Assembly: GCA_036268995.1 (NCBI GenBank)
Contig: DATATB010000066.1
Coordinates: forward strand, 1-52,218
Reading direction: 5' to 3'
Length of the DNA: 52,218 bases
Source: DATATB01 sp036268995
Lineage (GTDB): Bacteria > Planctomycetota > Planctomycetia > Pirellulales > PNKZ01
Part shown: in pieces, positions 8,162 to 17,564 of the stretch
Layout: every line of letters starts with the position of its first letter
Position numbering within the stretch: the stretch's first letter is position 1
Program-made: the position numbers and the translations under genes
The notes under the pieces: generated by a model
Databases searched by the model: none
The model's input: the letters and a program-made list of their open reading frames with translations, nothing else
What the model was told of the DNA's origin: nothing

Positions 8162-9352
8162 ATGGCACGCAAGAAGGGGTCAAAACCGAGACCGCAAGAT
8201 GCCGACCGTGTGGCCGTGTTTGCGCGCATTCCCAGCGTCACGCTCCAAAAGCTCCAGAGCGTGACGGGCATCGCCAAGCCAGGGCCTCTCCTCACCGAAT
8301 TGGCGAATCGCCTCGCCCTCCGTGAGGATTTGCTCGAGCCGCTTTGGCGACAGCAGCGGAGGGGCGTTCGCCCCCTCCGCGAGCTTACCCTTGTCAATGA
8401 AATCCTTAACTGGGCGTCATACGGCGAGGCTAAGGGTTTTTGGAGTTGGGCCTTGGCGGGCTATGCCGCGTTTCTGAAGTACGTCGAGGCGCGGGACGAC
8501 GCCACGAGGGAGTCGCTTCTCGGCCATGTGCAATGGGCGCGGTACAGGGCCGCATTCTCCGCAACTGAGTTGGGTAAGGTCCTTGAGCTGGAGGCGTGGC
8601 GGTCGATGCCGCAGGCGTGCCCGGAGGGGTTTAACGCGGCGGACCGATCAGTCTGCTATGCGATCGCTTGGCTTAACCAGTTTGCCGAGCGGCAGAATTC
8701 GGCGGTCATAAGATTCAATCGGCAATGCGCGTACGCGCAACGCGCCAGGCTGAAGGCGAGCCTTGCGGCGGCCAGCGGCAGGACGGGGGTCAATGTGCTG
8801 CCTCACGTCAAGCGCGAGCTCAAGCTGCTTGAGCGCGAGCTTAAAGAACGGGGCGGGGGGCAGTTCGCGGCGGAACGCAACTTTTTTGAGAGGCTTTGGG
8901 CCGAAAAGTCGCCGCTCCTTCAGTGGCGCGGCGCCCAGCGAGAGCATCAAAGCGCCGCCGAGCGCGAGCAGCAGAAGGAAATCGACTACCTCATCCACAA
9001 TTCCGTGCGGGAGTTCGAGGACCTGGCCGGGCCGCCGCGCGCGGCCCGGAAATCGGTGCCGGATGTGGACATGGCTGGCGGCGTCGACGTGCCGGTCCAC
9101 TTCGCATCGAACCCGTCCGACTCCGACCTTGGCCTTTTCGCCCGCCTTGCAGCAGCCGACGACGATCTGATCCTCGCGCGAAACGACCCAGTGTATGGAG
9201 CGCTCTTCGACGAGTGCCTCGGCCAATTTAAAGAGCTCCTTGGTTCCGAACTGAGCGCGCGTGGTGGCTTTGAACGGATTGAAGTGGAACTTCCTACGTC
9301 GGTCCGAGAGATTGCAGCCAGGATGCCATATTTCATGCAGCCTGCGCCTTGA
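8162..9352 (+). CDS. Unrecognised basic/charged cytoplasmic protein
   Basis: A 396-residue protein with a very basic start (MARKKGSKPRPQDADR). A mostly helical body follows, with a charged heptad-like segment about residues 215-285 ('HVKRELKLLERELKERGGG', 'EREQQKEIDYL') that could form a coiled coil. There is no signal peptide or membrane helix. I recognise no domain. By eye, codon use looks slightly different from neighbours, with more CTT and TTT, and together with the AT-rich upstream region this hints at acquisition by transfer. ATG 8162 is preceded by AAGG. Confidence 0.6.
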   Translation: MARKKGSKPRPQDADRVAVFARIPSVTLQKLQSVTGIAKPGPLLTELANRLALREDLLEPLWRQQRRGVRPLRELTLVNEILNWASYGEAKGFWSWALAGYAAFLKYVEARDDATRESLLGHVQWARYRAAFSATELGKVLELEAWRSMPQACPEGFNAADRSVCYAIAWLNQFAERQNSAVIRFNRQCAYAQRARLKASLAAASGRTGVNVLPHVKRELKLLERELKERGGGQFAAERNFFERLWAEKSPLLQWRGAQREHQSAAEREQQKEIDYLIHNSVREFEDLAGPPRAARKSVPDVDMAGGVDVPVHFASNPSDSDLGLFARLAAADDDLILARNDPVYGALFDECLGQFKELLGSELSARGGFERIEVELPTSVREIAARMPYFMQPAP

Positions 9353-9688
9353 ATCGCAGAACAGGATAAACGCGCGAGGAGCCATCGTAGTTCGGTTCAG
9401 CGATGAATGGCTGGTCTATGGAAAACGAGTGGCCGCTAGCGGGCCGCTGCCGGCGGTTTCATTTGGCAGAATCGCTGCGAGTGGCCAGCTTCGCGCGGTT
9501 TCGCAATCGGCAGATTTTGCCTGTTCGGCCTTTTGCCTCTATTCAGTTGCGGCTTTCCGCGCCGTTTTTCCGATATACGAGTAAGCGGCATGCGCGGAGG
9601 TTTTTCCACGCGCGACAGAGGCCTCGGCGCGACACGGGTCTTGGCGCGACATGGGTCCTGGCGCGGCATATTAAAAGGGCTTGCTCGT
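9353..9688. other. Intergenic region and leader of the WD40 gene
   Basis: These 336 bases lie between the end of the unknown gene and the WD40 gene. The only structure I see is the 17-bp tandem repeat at 9611-9668. Reading frames that extend the WD40 ORF upstream pass through this repeat and look non-coding. No clear promoter or terminator was found. Confidence 0.5.
9611..9668 (+). repeat. 17-bp tandem repeat, about 3.4 units
   Basis: Units at 9611-9627, 9628-9644 and 9645-9661 and a partial unit at 9662-9668 follow the pattern CGCGACAxGGGTCxTGG with a few substitutions. The array ends 20 bases before the ATG of the WD40 gene, so it lies in its untranslated leader. It could bind a regulator or simply be a slippage product. 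Confidence 0.8.
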
Positions 9689-10732
9689 ATGAAACGGCGA
9701 AGCTTTTTAGTCCATGGCGGACTGGCGATGATCGGTCTCGGTTATTGGTCGGCCACGGCGGCCGGGCAGACCGTGACGGAAGTCCAAGCCAAGGTGGTGA
9801 TTAACGCCACGCGGCAGCAACTCGGCGTCGATCCGCCGGTGCTCACGGCCGTGGCCCTCAGCCGCGACGGCCAGACCATTGCCACGGCCGGAGACGATCA
9901 CTCCGTGCGTTTGTGGAAGGCCGACGATGGCAGCATGCTGCGATTGCTCGGCTCGCATAACGATTGGATCCGCGATCTGGAGTTCAATCCGGCCGACGGC
10001 ACGCTGGCCAGCGCCAGCGCCGATCGCACGGTGAAAATCTGGAACCTGGAAACCAACCAGGAAGTGCGCAGCATGCCGACTGGCGAGCATCCGGCGTTTT
10101 GCCTGGCCTTTCATCCCGAAGGCAAGATTCTGTGCGTCGGCGGCTACGACAGCCAGATTCGCATGTTCGACACCAGCGACGGCAAGTTGCTGCGCGAGCT
10201 GGCCACCGGCGACAGCGAAGTGCGGGCCTTGGCCATGAGCCCCGACGGCAAGCTGCTGGCCTCGGCCGGCCGCGACGGCAAGATTCGCGTCTGGAGCATG
10301 GGCGATTACAGCAAGGTGCGCGAGATCGAAGCCCATCGCCAGCGGATCCGCGCCTTGGTCTTTTCGCCCGACGGCCAGCAACTGGCCTCTGGCGGCGACG
10401 ACCGGCGTTTGCGGATTTGGAACGTGGCCGACGGCAAGGAAGTGGCCACGTTGGCCAACCGCTCGGGCAAGATCCATTCGCTCGTCTATTGCGGCGACCA
10501 CGAACTGGCCTGCGGCACCAGCGACAACGCGATCCGCGTCTGGGATACCCAGACCAAGGTCGAAACGGCCCGGCTCGTGGGTCACACCGGCTCGGTGAGC
10601 TGCCTGGATCATCACGCCGGCAGCGGCACGCTCATCTCGGGAAGCTTCGATACGTCGGCGCGGCTGTGGAAGCTGCAAAACGGCACCAACGACGTGGCCC
10701 AGCAGCCGGCTGTGGACAAGGCGTCGAAATAG
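9689..10732 (+). CDS. Exported WD40 repeat protein, single seven-bladed propeller
   Basis: A 347-residue protein with a twin-arginine-like signal (MKRRSFLVHGG followed by a hydrophobic stretch to ATAAG). Seven consecutive WD40 repeats follow, each ending in a WD-like dipeptide: 'SVRLWKAD', 'TVKIWNLE', 'QIRMFDTS', 'KIRVWSMG', 'RLRIWNVA', 'AIRVWDTQ' and 'SARLWKLQ'. Seven repeats make one complete beta-propeller, a scaffold for protein binding rather than an enzyme. ATG 9689 is chosen because the signal peptide starts there. It precedes the giant repeat protein by 89 bases on the same strand and may be co-transcribed with it. Confidence 0.88.
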   Translation: MKRRSFLVHGGLAMIGLGYWSATAAGQTVTEVQAKVVINATRQQLGVDPPVLTAVALSRDGQTIATAGDDHSVRLWKADDGSMLRLLGSHNDWIRDLEFNPADGTLASASADRTVKIWNLETNQEVRSMPTGEHPAFCLAFHPEGKILCVGGYDSQIRMFDTSDGKLLRELATGDSEVRALAMSPDGKLLASAGRDGKIRVWSMGDYSKVREIEAHRQRIRALVFSPDGQQLASGGDDRRLRIWNVADGKEVATLANRSGKIHSLVYCGDHELACGTSDNAIRVWDTQTKVETARLVGHTGSVSCLDHHAGSGTLISGSFDTSARLWKLQNGTNDVAQQPAVDKASK

Positions 10733-10821
10733 ACGGCCGGCGGGCCGACAAGGAAGTTCCGCCACCAGCGGCGCGATACACGCCAACGGATTGCTCGCGT
10801 CATCAAGACACGGAGGTCTGC

Positions 10822-13800
10822 GTGGGACTGGCAAGCAAAATTGCCCGCTTGGGTCGGCGCTTGTGGCATTGCGGGCACGATGCCCCCCTGGAATCGCACA
10901 TCAGCAACTGGCGGGCCTGCCGGGTCGAGGAACTCGAACCGCGGCAGCTAATGACCGCCAGCAGCCTCGGCGGCCAAGTCTACGAAGACCAAATGGGCCC
11001 AGGCGCGTATCAGCTCGGCGATACGCTCGTGGCCGGCGCCAGCGTGCAGTTGCTCAACCAGAGCAACGACGTCGTCGCTTCGACCACGACCGCCACCAAC
11101 GGTCAATACCAGTTCCAGAACGTCGAGTCCGGCACGTATACGCTGCGCCTGATTCAACCGTCGGGCAGCTTGCAGGGCAACGCCTATGCCGGTTCGCTGG
11201 GGGGCGTGGTTGCCGATACCAACGACATTGCCAGCGTCACGGTCGGAACCGGCCAGACCGGCGCGAATTATAACTTCTACATCGTCGAACCGAACATCAT
11301 CAGCGGCGCGGTGAAGATCGAAACCACCAGCGACTGGGATACCAACCCGGCCGATCCCGCTCTGCCCGGCGTGACGATCGACTTGATGAACAGCACAGGC
11401 AGCGTGATCGCCACGGCTCTGACCGACTCTAGTGGCGATTACTCGTTCACGAACCTGTACACGGGTACGTACTCGCTGCGCGCGATCGTGCCGAGCGGCT
11501 ATTTGGCGGGTCACGACCAGGTCGGCAACCAGGGCGGAACGCCCAACGGCGGCAGCGAGATCGACGGCGTCTTCGTGATGTGCGGTAACACGGGCGTGAA
11601 TTACGACTTCTCGATGATTCGGCCCAACTCGGTCAGCGGTACGGTCGAGCTGGAGCCCTCGCCGGGCAATCAGACCAATCCGGCCGATACGCCGGTGGCC
11701 AATGTCACGGTCGAGCTGCTCGACAGCCACGGCAACCTGTTGGCTACGACCGCCAGCAACACCAGCGGCCAGTACACGTTCCAGAATCTTCTGCCGGGCA
11801 CTTACGAAGTGCGCGAGCTGGTGCCCGGCGACTACACGGCCGGCGACATTGAGGTCGGCTCCGTAGGCGGCACGGCCAATGGCCTGACTGAAACCGACAC
11901 CGTGGCTCTGCAAAACGGCGCCAACGGCATCAATTACAACTTCTGGTTGATCCAGCCCAGCAGCGTGTCGGGCATCGCCTACATCGATCAATACAACACG
12001 GGCGTGTACCAGGCGGGCGATACGCTGCTCAGCGGCGTGACCATCGAGCTGCTCGATCAGAACCAGAACATCCTGGCCACGACCACCACGGGCGCCAACG
12101 GTGCGTACCAATTCGCCGGCCTGACGCCCGGCACCTATTCGATCCGCCAGATTCAGCCGGCCGGCTTTCTGACCGGCGGCGACAATATCGGCTCGCTGGG
12201 CGGCGCGGCCCCCGATGCCGACGATCTGACGCAAGTCTCGGTCGCCGCCAACCAGAACGGCATCAACTACAACTTTTACGTCATCCAGCCCGACAGCATC
12301 GGCGGCTTCGTCAAAATCCAGAACACGCCCGACTGGGACACGAATCCCGCCAATCCGCCGCTGGCCGGCGTGACGATTTCGTTGGAGAACAGCGCGGGCG
12401 TGGTGATTGCCACGACCACGACCGACGTCAACGGCCAGTACACCTTCAATAACTTGTACCCGGGCACGTACTCGGTGGTGGAAACGGTGCCGAGCCCGTA
12501 CTTCGCCTCGGCCGATCAGTTGGGTTCGCAAGGCGGCGTGCTCAATGGCCTGACCGAAATCGACGACATCGTGCTGGTCTGCGACGCCAACGGCACGCAC
12601 TACGATTTTGCCGTCGTGCCGCCGGATTCGATCAGCGGCCACGTAAAGTGGGACGAATTTGGCCCGTGCGACGTGTTCCCCAACGATCCTGGCCTGGCCG
12701 GCGTGACGATTCAATTGCTGAATTCGACCGGCACGGTGATCAACACGACCACGACCGACGCGGACGGCAATTACTCGTTCAAGCAATTGTATCCCGGCAC
12801 CTACTCGGTGCGCGAGATCGTGCCTACCGGCTGGTTTGCCGGCCTGGACGAAGTGGGCGACGCCGGTGGCTTTACCAACGGGCTGACCGAACTGGACGAC
12901 GCAAACCTGGTGGGCGGCATCAATGCCGTGAATTACAACTTTTGCGTCGCACCACCCAACTCGATCGCCGGCGTGGTGAAAGTGGAAACCACCTCGGACT
13001 GGGAAACCAATTCCAGCGATCCCGTGCTGGCCGGCGTGACGATCCAATTGCTCGATTCCAGCGGCAATATCGTCGCCACGCAGCAGACCAATGCCCAAGG
13101 CGCCTACGATTTCACGGAACTGATGCCGGGCACCTACAGCACGCGTGAGATCGTGCCGGCGAATTATTTTGCCAGCGACGATCACGTCGGCTCGCTGGGC
13201 GGCACAGCCAACGGCTTGACCCAGTTGGACAGCATTGTGCTGGTGGGCGGCGTCAACGGCGTACACTACGACTATGCCGTAGTGCCGCCGGTTTCGATCA
13301 GCGGCGACGTGAAGTGGGACGAATTCGGCCCTTGCAATTTGTTCCCCAACGACCCCGGCCTGGCCGGCGTGACGATCGAACTGCTCAATTCAACCGGCAG
13401 CGTCATCAGTACGACGACGACCGACGCGAAAGGCGACTACTCGTTCAACCAATTGTATCCCGGCACGTACTCGGTCCGCGAGATCGTGCCCACCGGCTGG
13501 TTTGCCGGTCTGGACGAAGTGGGCGACGCCGGTGGCGTTACCAACGGGCTGACCGAACTGGACGACGCGAACCTCGTGGACGGCATCAATGCCGTGAATT
13601 ACAACTTCTGCGTCGCGCCGCCCGACTCGATCGCCGGCGTGGTGAAAGTGGAAACCACTCCCGACTGGGAGACCAATTCCAGCGACCCGCTGCTGCCGGG
13701 CGTGACGATTCAACTGCTCGACTCCAGCGGCACCGTCGTCAACTCGGCGGTCACCGACAGCAATGGCGCGTACAGCTTTCAGGAGCTGATGCCGGGCACG

Positions 13801-16209
13801 TACGAAGTGCGCGAAACGGTGCCGGCCGGCTATTTCGCCAGCGACGATCACGTCGGTTCGGTGGGCGGCACGGCCAACGGCTTCACCGACCTGGGCAGCA
13901 TCACGCTGGTGGGCGGTGTCAACGGCGTACACTACGACTTTGCCGTCGTGCCGCCGGGTTCGATCGGCGGCGTGGTCAAGGAAGAAACGACCAGCGATTG
14001 GGACACCAATCCGGCCGATCCCACCATAGCGGGCGTGACCATCCAACTGCTCAACGCCTCGCAGCAGGTGATCGCCACGACGCAGACCGACGCCAACGGC
14101 CAGTACCTCTTCACGAACCTTATGGGCGGCAACTATACGGTGGTCGAGACGGTCCCGCCGAATTACTTTGCCAGCGACGATCACGTCGGCTCGGTGGGCG
14201 GCACGGCCAATGGGCTGACCGTCTTGGGTTCGATCGCGCTACCGGGCGGCGTCAACGCGGTCCACTACGACTTTGCCCTGGAGCCGCCCGACTCGATCTC
14301 CGGCCACGTCAAGCTGGCCGTCTATGGCGACTGCGCGACGCACCCGAACGACCCCGGCCTGGCCGGCATCACGATCCAGTTGGTCGACGCGAGCGGTACG
14401 GTGGATGCCACGACAACCACCGACGTCAACGGCAATTACTCGTTCAACGGCCTGTATCCGGGCGTGTACTCGCTGCACGAGGTGGTGCCCGCCGGCTACA
14501 TTCCCGACGACGACATGGTCGGCACGGCTGGCGGTACGACCAACGGGTTCACGCAACTGAACAGCATTACCCTCGTGGGCGGCATCAACGCGCAGGACTA
14601 CTATTTCTGTTTGTCGCAGCAGTCGACGATCGAAGGCATCGTGTTCCAAGACGGCCCCGCCATCCAGGTGCTACCCGGCAGCGGCGCGACGGTCACCGCC
14701 GCCAACAGCGGCCGCACCGGCATCTATCAGCCCGGCGATCCGCTGATTGCCGGCGTGACGCTGATCCTGGCCGATGCCAACGGCAACGTGTTGACGGATG
14801 CCAGTGGCCAGCCGATCGAAACGACGACCGACGCCAACGGCGCGTATGCTTTCACCGGGCTGTTGCAGGGCACGTACACCGTCTACGAGTTGCCGCCCGG
14901 CGGCTATATCGTCGGCTTGGAGACGGCCGGTACGACCGGCGGCGTGGCTTTGAATTCTGGCGTGGCGGTTCCGGCAGGGTTTGTCGGCCACAGCGCCACG
15001 GCGATTGCGCAAATCACGGTGGCGAACAATCAAACGTCGTACAGCAATAACTTCAGCGTGTTGCTGGTCCAGTCGTTCTTCATTACGCCGCCGAACCCGA
15101 ACAATCCGGCGCTGCCCAACACGATCGTCACCAACCCGTTCACGCCGCCGGCGCCTTTTGTGCAGCAACAGATCGTGCCGACGGCCGCGCCGGTCTCGTT
15201 CTACAGCGGCGGCGGCGGCGACGGCTTTACGTGGCACTTGAGCGTGGTCAACGCCGGTCAGCCGCGCGGCGACCAGGTGGCTACGCTCACCGCTCAGCAG
15301 CGCGAGCTCACCGATAGTTGGGAAACCAGCCAACTCACCGAGAGCGAGTGGGTGCTCAGCGGCGAAGAAGGCCAGCCGCCGCGGCAGTTCGCCTTCGGCA
15401 TGCGTGACGGTACGCCCGTCGTCGGCGACTTCAACGGCGACGGCACGACCGACGTCGGCGTGTTCAAAGACGGCCAATGGTTCATCGACCTCAACGGCAA
15501 CGGCGTGTGGGACAAAGAAGACCTGTGGGCCAAGCTGGGCTACCGCGACGATTTGCCGATCACCGGCGACTGGGACGGCGACGGCAAGGCCGATATCGGC
15601 ATCTACGGCAAGGCCTGGGCCGGTGATCCGCGCGCCATCGCCAACGAGCCGGGTCTGCCCGACCCGGACAACAAGAACGCCGGCGTGCGCAAAAACCTGG
15701 CCAAGCGCGAGACCGCGCCGCACGGCTGGCGCACCATGCAGCGCACCAGCACCGGCCGCATGCGCAACGACCTCATCGACCACGTGTTCCATTATGGCAC
15801 GCCGGGCGATCAGCCCATCGCGGGCGACTGGAACGGGGCCGGAGTGGACACGATCGGCATCTTTCGCGACGGCCGCTGGGACCTGGACGTCGACGGCAAC
15901 GGCAAGTGGAGCACCGGCGACAAGACCTTCCAGATGGGCGAGCACGGCGACATCCCGGTGGTGGGCGACTTCGATGGCGACGGCCGCGACGACTTGGGCA
16001 TTTTCCGGGCCGGCACCTGGCACATCGACGTCAATGCCGACCGCGTGCTCGATCAGCGCGATCTGACGGTCAAGTTCGGCGATGACGGCGATCTGCCGAT
16101 CGTCGGCGACTGGAACGGCGACGGCCGCGAGGAGATGGGCGTGTATCGCAATGGCCGCCTGATCCCCGCCAAAACCGCCCTCACCCCTCCGGCCGACGGT
16201 CCGAAGTAG
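10822..16209 (+). CDS. Giant SdrD-B-like repeat protein with C-terminal FG-GAP-like repeats
   Basis: A 1795-residue predicted surface or secreted protein. The GTG start at 10822 is set by GGAGGT at 10812-10817; the frame is open further upstream but overlaps the WD40 gene. The N-terminus carries 'CRVEELEPRQLM', a motif found at the start of many large planctomycete exported proteins. Twelve repeats of roughly 100-110 residues follow, each with 'GVTIxLLxS', a 'GxYSFxxLxPGTYSVRE' core and 'VNYNF', the pattern of SdrD-B/prealbumin-like domains. The C-terminal 260 residues hold DxDGDG-type repeats ('DFNGDGTTDVGVF', 'DFDGDGRDDLGIF') like calcium-binding FG-GAP/VCBS blades. Likely roles are adhesion or cell-surface structure. 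Confidence 0.88.
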   Translation: MGLASKIARLGRRLWHCGHDAPLESHISNWRACRVEELEPRQLMTASSLGGQVYEDQMGPGAYQLGDTLVAGASVQLLNQSNDVVASTTTATNGQYQFQNVESGTYTLRLIQPSGSLQGNAYAGSLGGVVADTNDIASVTVGTGQTGANYNFYIVEPNIISGAVKIETTSDWDTNPADPALPGVTIDLMNSTGSVIATALTDSSGDYSFTNLYTGTYSLRAIVPSGYLAGHDQVGNQGGTPNGGSEIDGVFVMCGNTGVNYDFSMIRPNSVSGTVELEPSPGNQTNPADTPVANVTVELLDSHGNLLATTASNTSGQYTFQNLLPGTYEVRELVPGDYTAGDIEVGSVGGTANGLTETDTVALQNGANGINYNFWLIQPSSVSGIAYIDQYNTGVYQAGDTLLSGVTIELLDQNQNILATTTTGANGAYQFAGLTPGTYSIRQIQPAGFLTGGDNIGSLGGAAPDADDLTQVSVAANQNGINYNFYVIQPDSIGGFVKIQNTPDWDTNPANPPLAGVTISLENSAGVVIATTTTDVNGQYTFNNLYPGTYSVVETVPSPYFASADQLGSQGGVLNGLTEIDDIVLVCDANGTHYDFAVVPPDSISGHVKWDEFGPCDVFPNDPGLAGVTIQLLNSTGTVINTTTTDADGNYSFKQLYPGTYSVREIVPTGWFAGLDEVGDAGGFTNGLTELDDANLVGGINAVNYNFCVAPPNSIAGVVKVETTSDWETNSSDPVLAGVTIQLLDSSGNIVATQQTNAQGAYDFTELMPGTYSTREIVPANYFASDDHVGSLGGTANGLTQLDSIVLVGGVNGVHYDYAVVPPVSISGDVKWDEFGPCNLFPNDPGLAGVTIELLNSTGSVISTTTTDAKGDYSFNQLYPGTYSVREIVPTGWFAGLDEVGDAGGVTNGLTELDDANLVDGINAVNYNFCVAPPDSIAGVVKVETTPDWETNSSDPLLPGVTIQLLDSSGTVVNSAVTDSNGAYSFQELMPGTYEVRETVPAGYFASDDHVGSVGGTANGFTDLGSITLVGGVNGVHYDFAVVPPGSIGGVVKEETTSDWDTNPADPTIAGVTIQLLNASQQVIATTQTDANGQYLFTNLMGGNYTVVETVPPNYFASDDHVGSVGGTANGLTVLGSIALPGGVNAVHYDFALEPPDSISGHVKLAVYGDCATHPNDPGLAGITIQLVDASGTVDATTTTDVNGNYSFNGLYPGVYSLHEVVPAGYIPDDDMVGTAGGTTNGFTQLNSITLVGGINAQDYYFCLSQQSTIEGIVFQDGPAIQVLPGSGATVTAANSGRTGIYQPGDPLIAGVTLILADANGNVLTDASGQPIETTTDANGAYAFTGLLQGTYTVYELPPGGYIVGLETAGTTGGVALNSGVAVPAGFVGHSATAIAQITVANNQTSYSNNFSVLLVQSFFITPPNPNNPALPNTIVTNPFTPPAPFVQQQIVPTAAPVSFYSGGGGDGFTWHLSVVNAGQPRGDQVATLTAQQRELTDSWETSQLTESEWVLSGEEGQPPRQFAFGMRDGTPVVGDFNGDGTTDVGVFKDGQWFIDLNGNGVWDKEDLWAKLGYRDDLPITGDWDGDGKADIGIYGKAWAGDPRAIANEPGLPDPDNKNAGVRKNLAKRETAPHGWRTMQRTSTGRMRNDLIDHVFHYGTPGDQPIAGDWNGAGVDTIGIFRDGRWDLDVDGNGKWSTGDKTFQMGEHGDIPVVGDFDGDGRDDLGIFRAGTWHIDVNADRVLDQRDLTVKFGDDGDLPIVGDWNGDGREEMGVYRNGRLIPAKTALTPPADGPK
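12651..13982 (+). repeat. Tandem duplication of a 666-bp double-domain unit
   Basis: Within the giant repeat gene, two adjacent units offset by exactly 666 bases (222 codons) are far more alike than other repeats. 'KWDEFGPC' at 12651 recurs at 13317, and the following 'KVETT.DWETNSSDP' domain is repeated too. Each unit holds two SdrD-B-like domains, so the gene grew here by in-frame duplication of a pair. Confidence 0.8.
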
Positions 16210-16222
16210 CCCGCCGCCCATC

Positions 16223-16294
16223 ATAAAGCCGTGACCGTTGGTCGCGGGGCCGCGCTACTCGCCGGGACTGCGCGACCAGCGGTCGCGGCTTTAT
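16223..16294. repeat. Dispersed hairpin repeat, family B, copy 1
   Basis: Arms at 16223-16246 (ATAAAGCCGTGACCGTTGG...) and 16271-16294 are inverted copies over 24 bases with 2 mismatches around a 24-base loop. It sits just after the giant repeat protein gene and before the sigma-factor gene. A second copy lies at 19366-19416. It could also act as a terminator. Confidence 0.85.
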
Positions 16295-16399
16295 AATGCC
16301 GTACCCCCGGTGCCGGCGCCCAAGTATCCTTGAAACCGCCGGGCCCCCGGCCGGGTATGGTTCTACGGATGCGCTGGCTGCCGAGCCGAGGGTAAGCTG

Positions 16400-16960
16400 T
16401 TGGCCGATGAGATTCGCCTGTTGGTCGACGGCTGCCGTCGCGGGGACCAGCGTGCCATGGCGGCGCTGGTCGACCGGTTCCGCGATCGGGTGTTTGGCTT
16501 GTGTCTGCGTATGGTTCGCCATCGGCAGGACGCCGAGGACGCGACCCAGGAAACGTTTGTCCGCGCCTTGCGGAGCCTAGCCAATTGGGACGCGGAGCGT
16601 GACTTTCAGCCGTGGCTGCTGGCCATTGCCGGAAACCGCTGCCGCACCTTGTTGGCAACCCGCATGCGGCGGCCCACGATGCAGAATACTGTCGAACAGT
16701 TGCCCGACGCCGGCGCTGATGTGCAGCGGGCCGGGGCCTTGCGCGAGGAGCTCGAATTGGCTTTGTCCGGATTGCGAGACGAGTATCGCCAGGCATTTGT
16801 GTTGTTTCACCAAGGGCAGTTGAGCCACGCCGAAATCGCCGAGGTGCTCGATTGCCCGGTCGGCACCGTCAAGACCTGGGTGCATCGGGCTCGTCTCGAG
16901 CTGGCCCAGCGCCTGCGGCAGCGCGGCATCGTGCAGGAGTTACCCCATGCAATGCCTTGA
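16400..16960 (+). CDS. RNA polymerase ECF-type sigma factor
   Basis: A 186-residue sigma-70 family factor of the extracytoplasmic-function class. Region 2 is seen in 'AALVDRFRDRVFGLCLRMV' and 'DAEDATQETFVRAL', which contact core polymerase and the -10 element. Region 4 is seen in 'LRDEYRQAFVLFHQGQLS' and 'AEIAEVLDCPVGTVKTWVHR', the helix-turn-helix for the -35 element. A TTG start at 16400 gives the family's normal N-terminus and follows GAGGG; the next in-frame Met would cut into region 2. The stop overlaps the start of the anti-sigma gene by 14 bases, implying coupled translation. Confidence 0.93.
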   Translation: MADEIRLLVDGCRRGDQRAMAALVDRFRDRVFGLCLRMVRHRQDAEDATQETFVRALRSLANWDAERDFQPWLLAIAGNRCRTLLATRMRRPTMQNTVEQLPDAGADVQRAGALREELELALSGLRDEYRQAFVLFHQGQLSHAEIAEVLDCPVGTVKTWVHRARLELAQRLRQRGIVQELPHAMP

Positions 16961-17564
16961 ATTCGAGTCGCGATTGCAAAGTGTGCTCGACGCCCGCCAG
17001 GCCCCGCAGGCTGATGCCGCGCTGGGCGGCCATGCGGCCGAGTGTGCCGAGTGCCGGCAATTGCTGGCGGCAATGACGGCCGTGGCCGAATATGCGGCAG
17101 CCATGCCGGCCGTCTGCCCGGCGGGCCTGACTCGCCAGGTGCTCCAGCAAATGCAGCCGCGCCGTCGCGTGCTACCGCTACGCTGGGCCGCTGGGCTGGC
17201 CGCAGCCGCTGCCTTGGCCGGCGTCTTGCCCTTGTGGTCCTGGTTATCTGGTGGGCACGGGCCAACGGCTCAAACGGCCGAAACCCATCACGAAGTGCAA
17301 CTTGCGCAAACGGTTCCCAATCGTCCCGCACCGCAGCCGCCATCGCCGAAGAGCGCAATTGTCGAGCCCACGACGGCCGAGCCCTGGTCGCTGGTGCCGG
17401 AACTGTCGGCTTTCAGTGCGCAGAACAGCCACGAATTGACCGCCGGTTTCAACGGCGTCGGCGACGAAGTGCGTGAAGGGCTCGCGCCGGTCACGCGTTC
17501 GACGGCCGGGGCCCTCGAATCGCTCTGGCAAGCCTTGAGTCCGACCGAGGACAACCGCTCATGA
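16947..17564 (+). CDS. Membrane-anchored zinc-finger anti-sigma factor
   Basis: A 205-residue protein with the ZAS-type motif His29-x3-Cys33-x2-Cys36 ('GGHAAECAECRQLL') that holds ECF sigma factors inactive. One membrane helix follows at about 76-100 ('LPLRWAAGLAAAAALAGVL'), so the sigma-binding part is cytoplasmic and the remaining 100 residues, rich in Pro, Ala and Thr, are outside. It overlaps the sigma gene by 14 bases and the next gene by 4 (ATGA), marking a three-gene unit. The signal that triggers release is not evident. Confidence 0.88.
   Translation: MQCLEFESRLQSVLDARQAPQADAALGGHAAECAECRQLLAAMTAVAEYAAAMPAVCPAGLTRQVLQQMQPRRRVLPLRWAAGLAAAAALAGVLPLWSWLSGGHGPTAQTAETHHEVQLAQTVPNRPAPQPPSPKSAIVEPTTAEPWSLVPELSAFSAQNSHELTAGFNGVGDEVREGLAPVTRSTAGALESLWQALSPTEDNRS

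Noticed and set aside
9964..10821. Upstream extension of the giant repeat protein into the WD40 gene
   Set aside because: The open frame overlaps the WD40 gene in another frame; the GTG at 10822 has a ribosome site and gives the family's N-terminus.
10948..13266. Long minus-strand frame of 772 codons
   Set aside because: It lies wholly antisense to the SdrD-B-like repeat gene and is open only because of the high GC and repeated codons; its translation is a low-complexity His/Val/Gly-rich periodic shadow.
11000..15060. Periodic repeats that might suggest a CRISPR array
   Set aside because: The period is about 300 bases, in frame, and encodes protein domains; there are no short identical repeats with unique spacers and no cas genes.
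14671..16224. Minus-strand frame of 517 codons
   Set aside because: Antisense to the C-terminal DxDGDG repeats of the giant protein; the plus strand has clear domain motifs.
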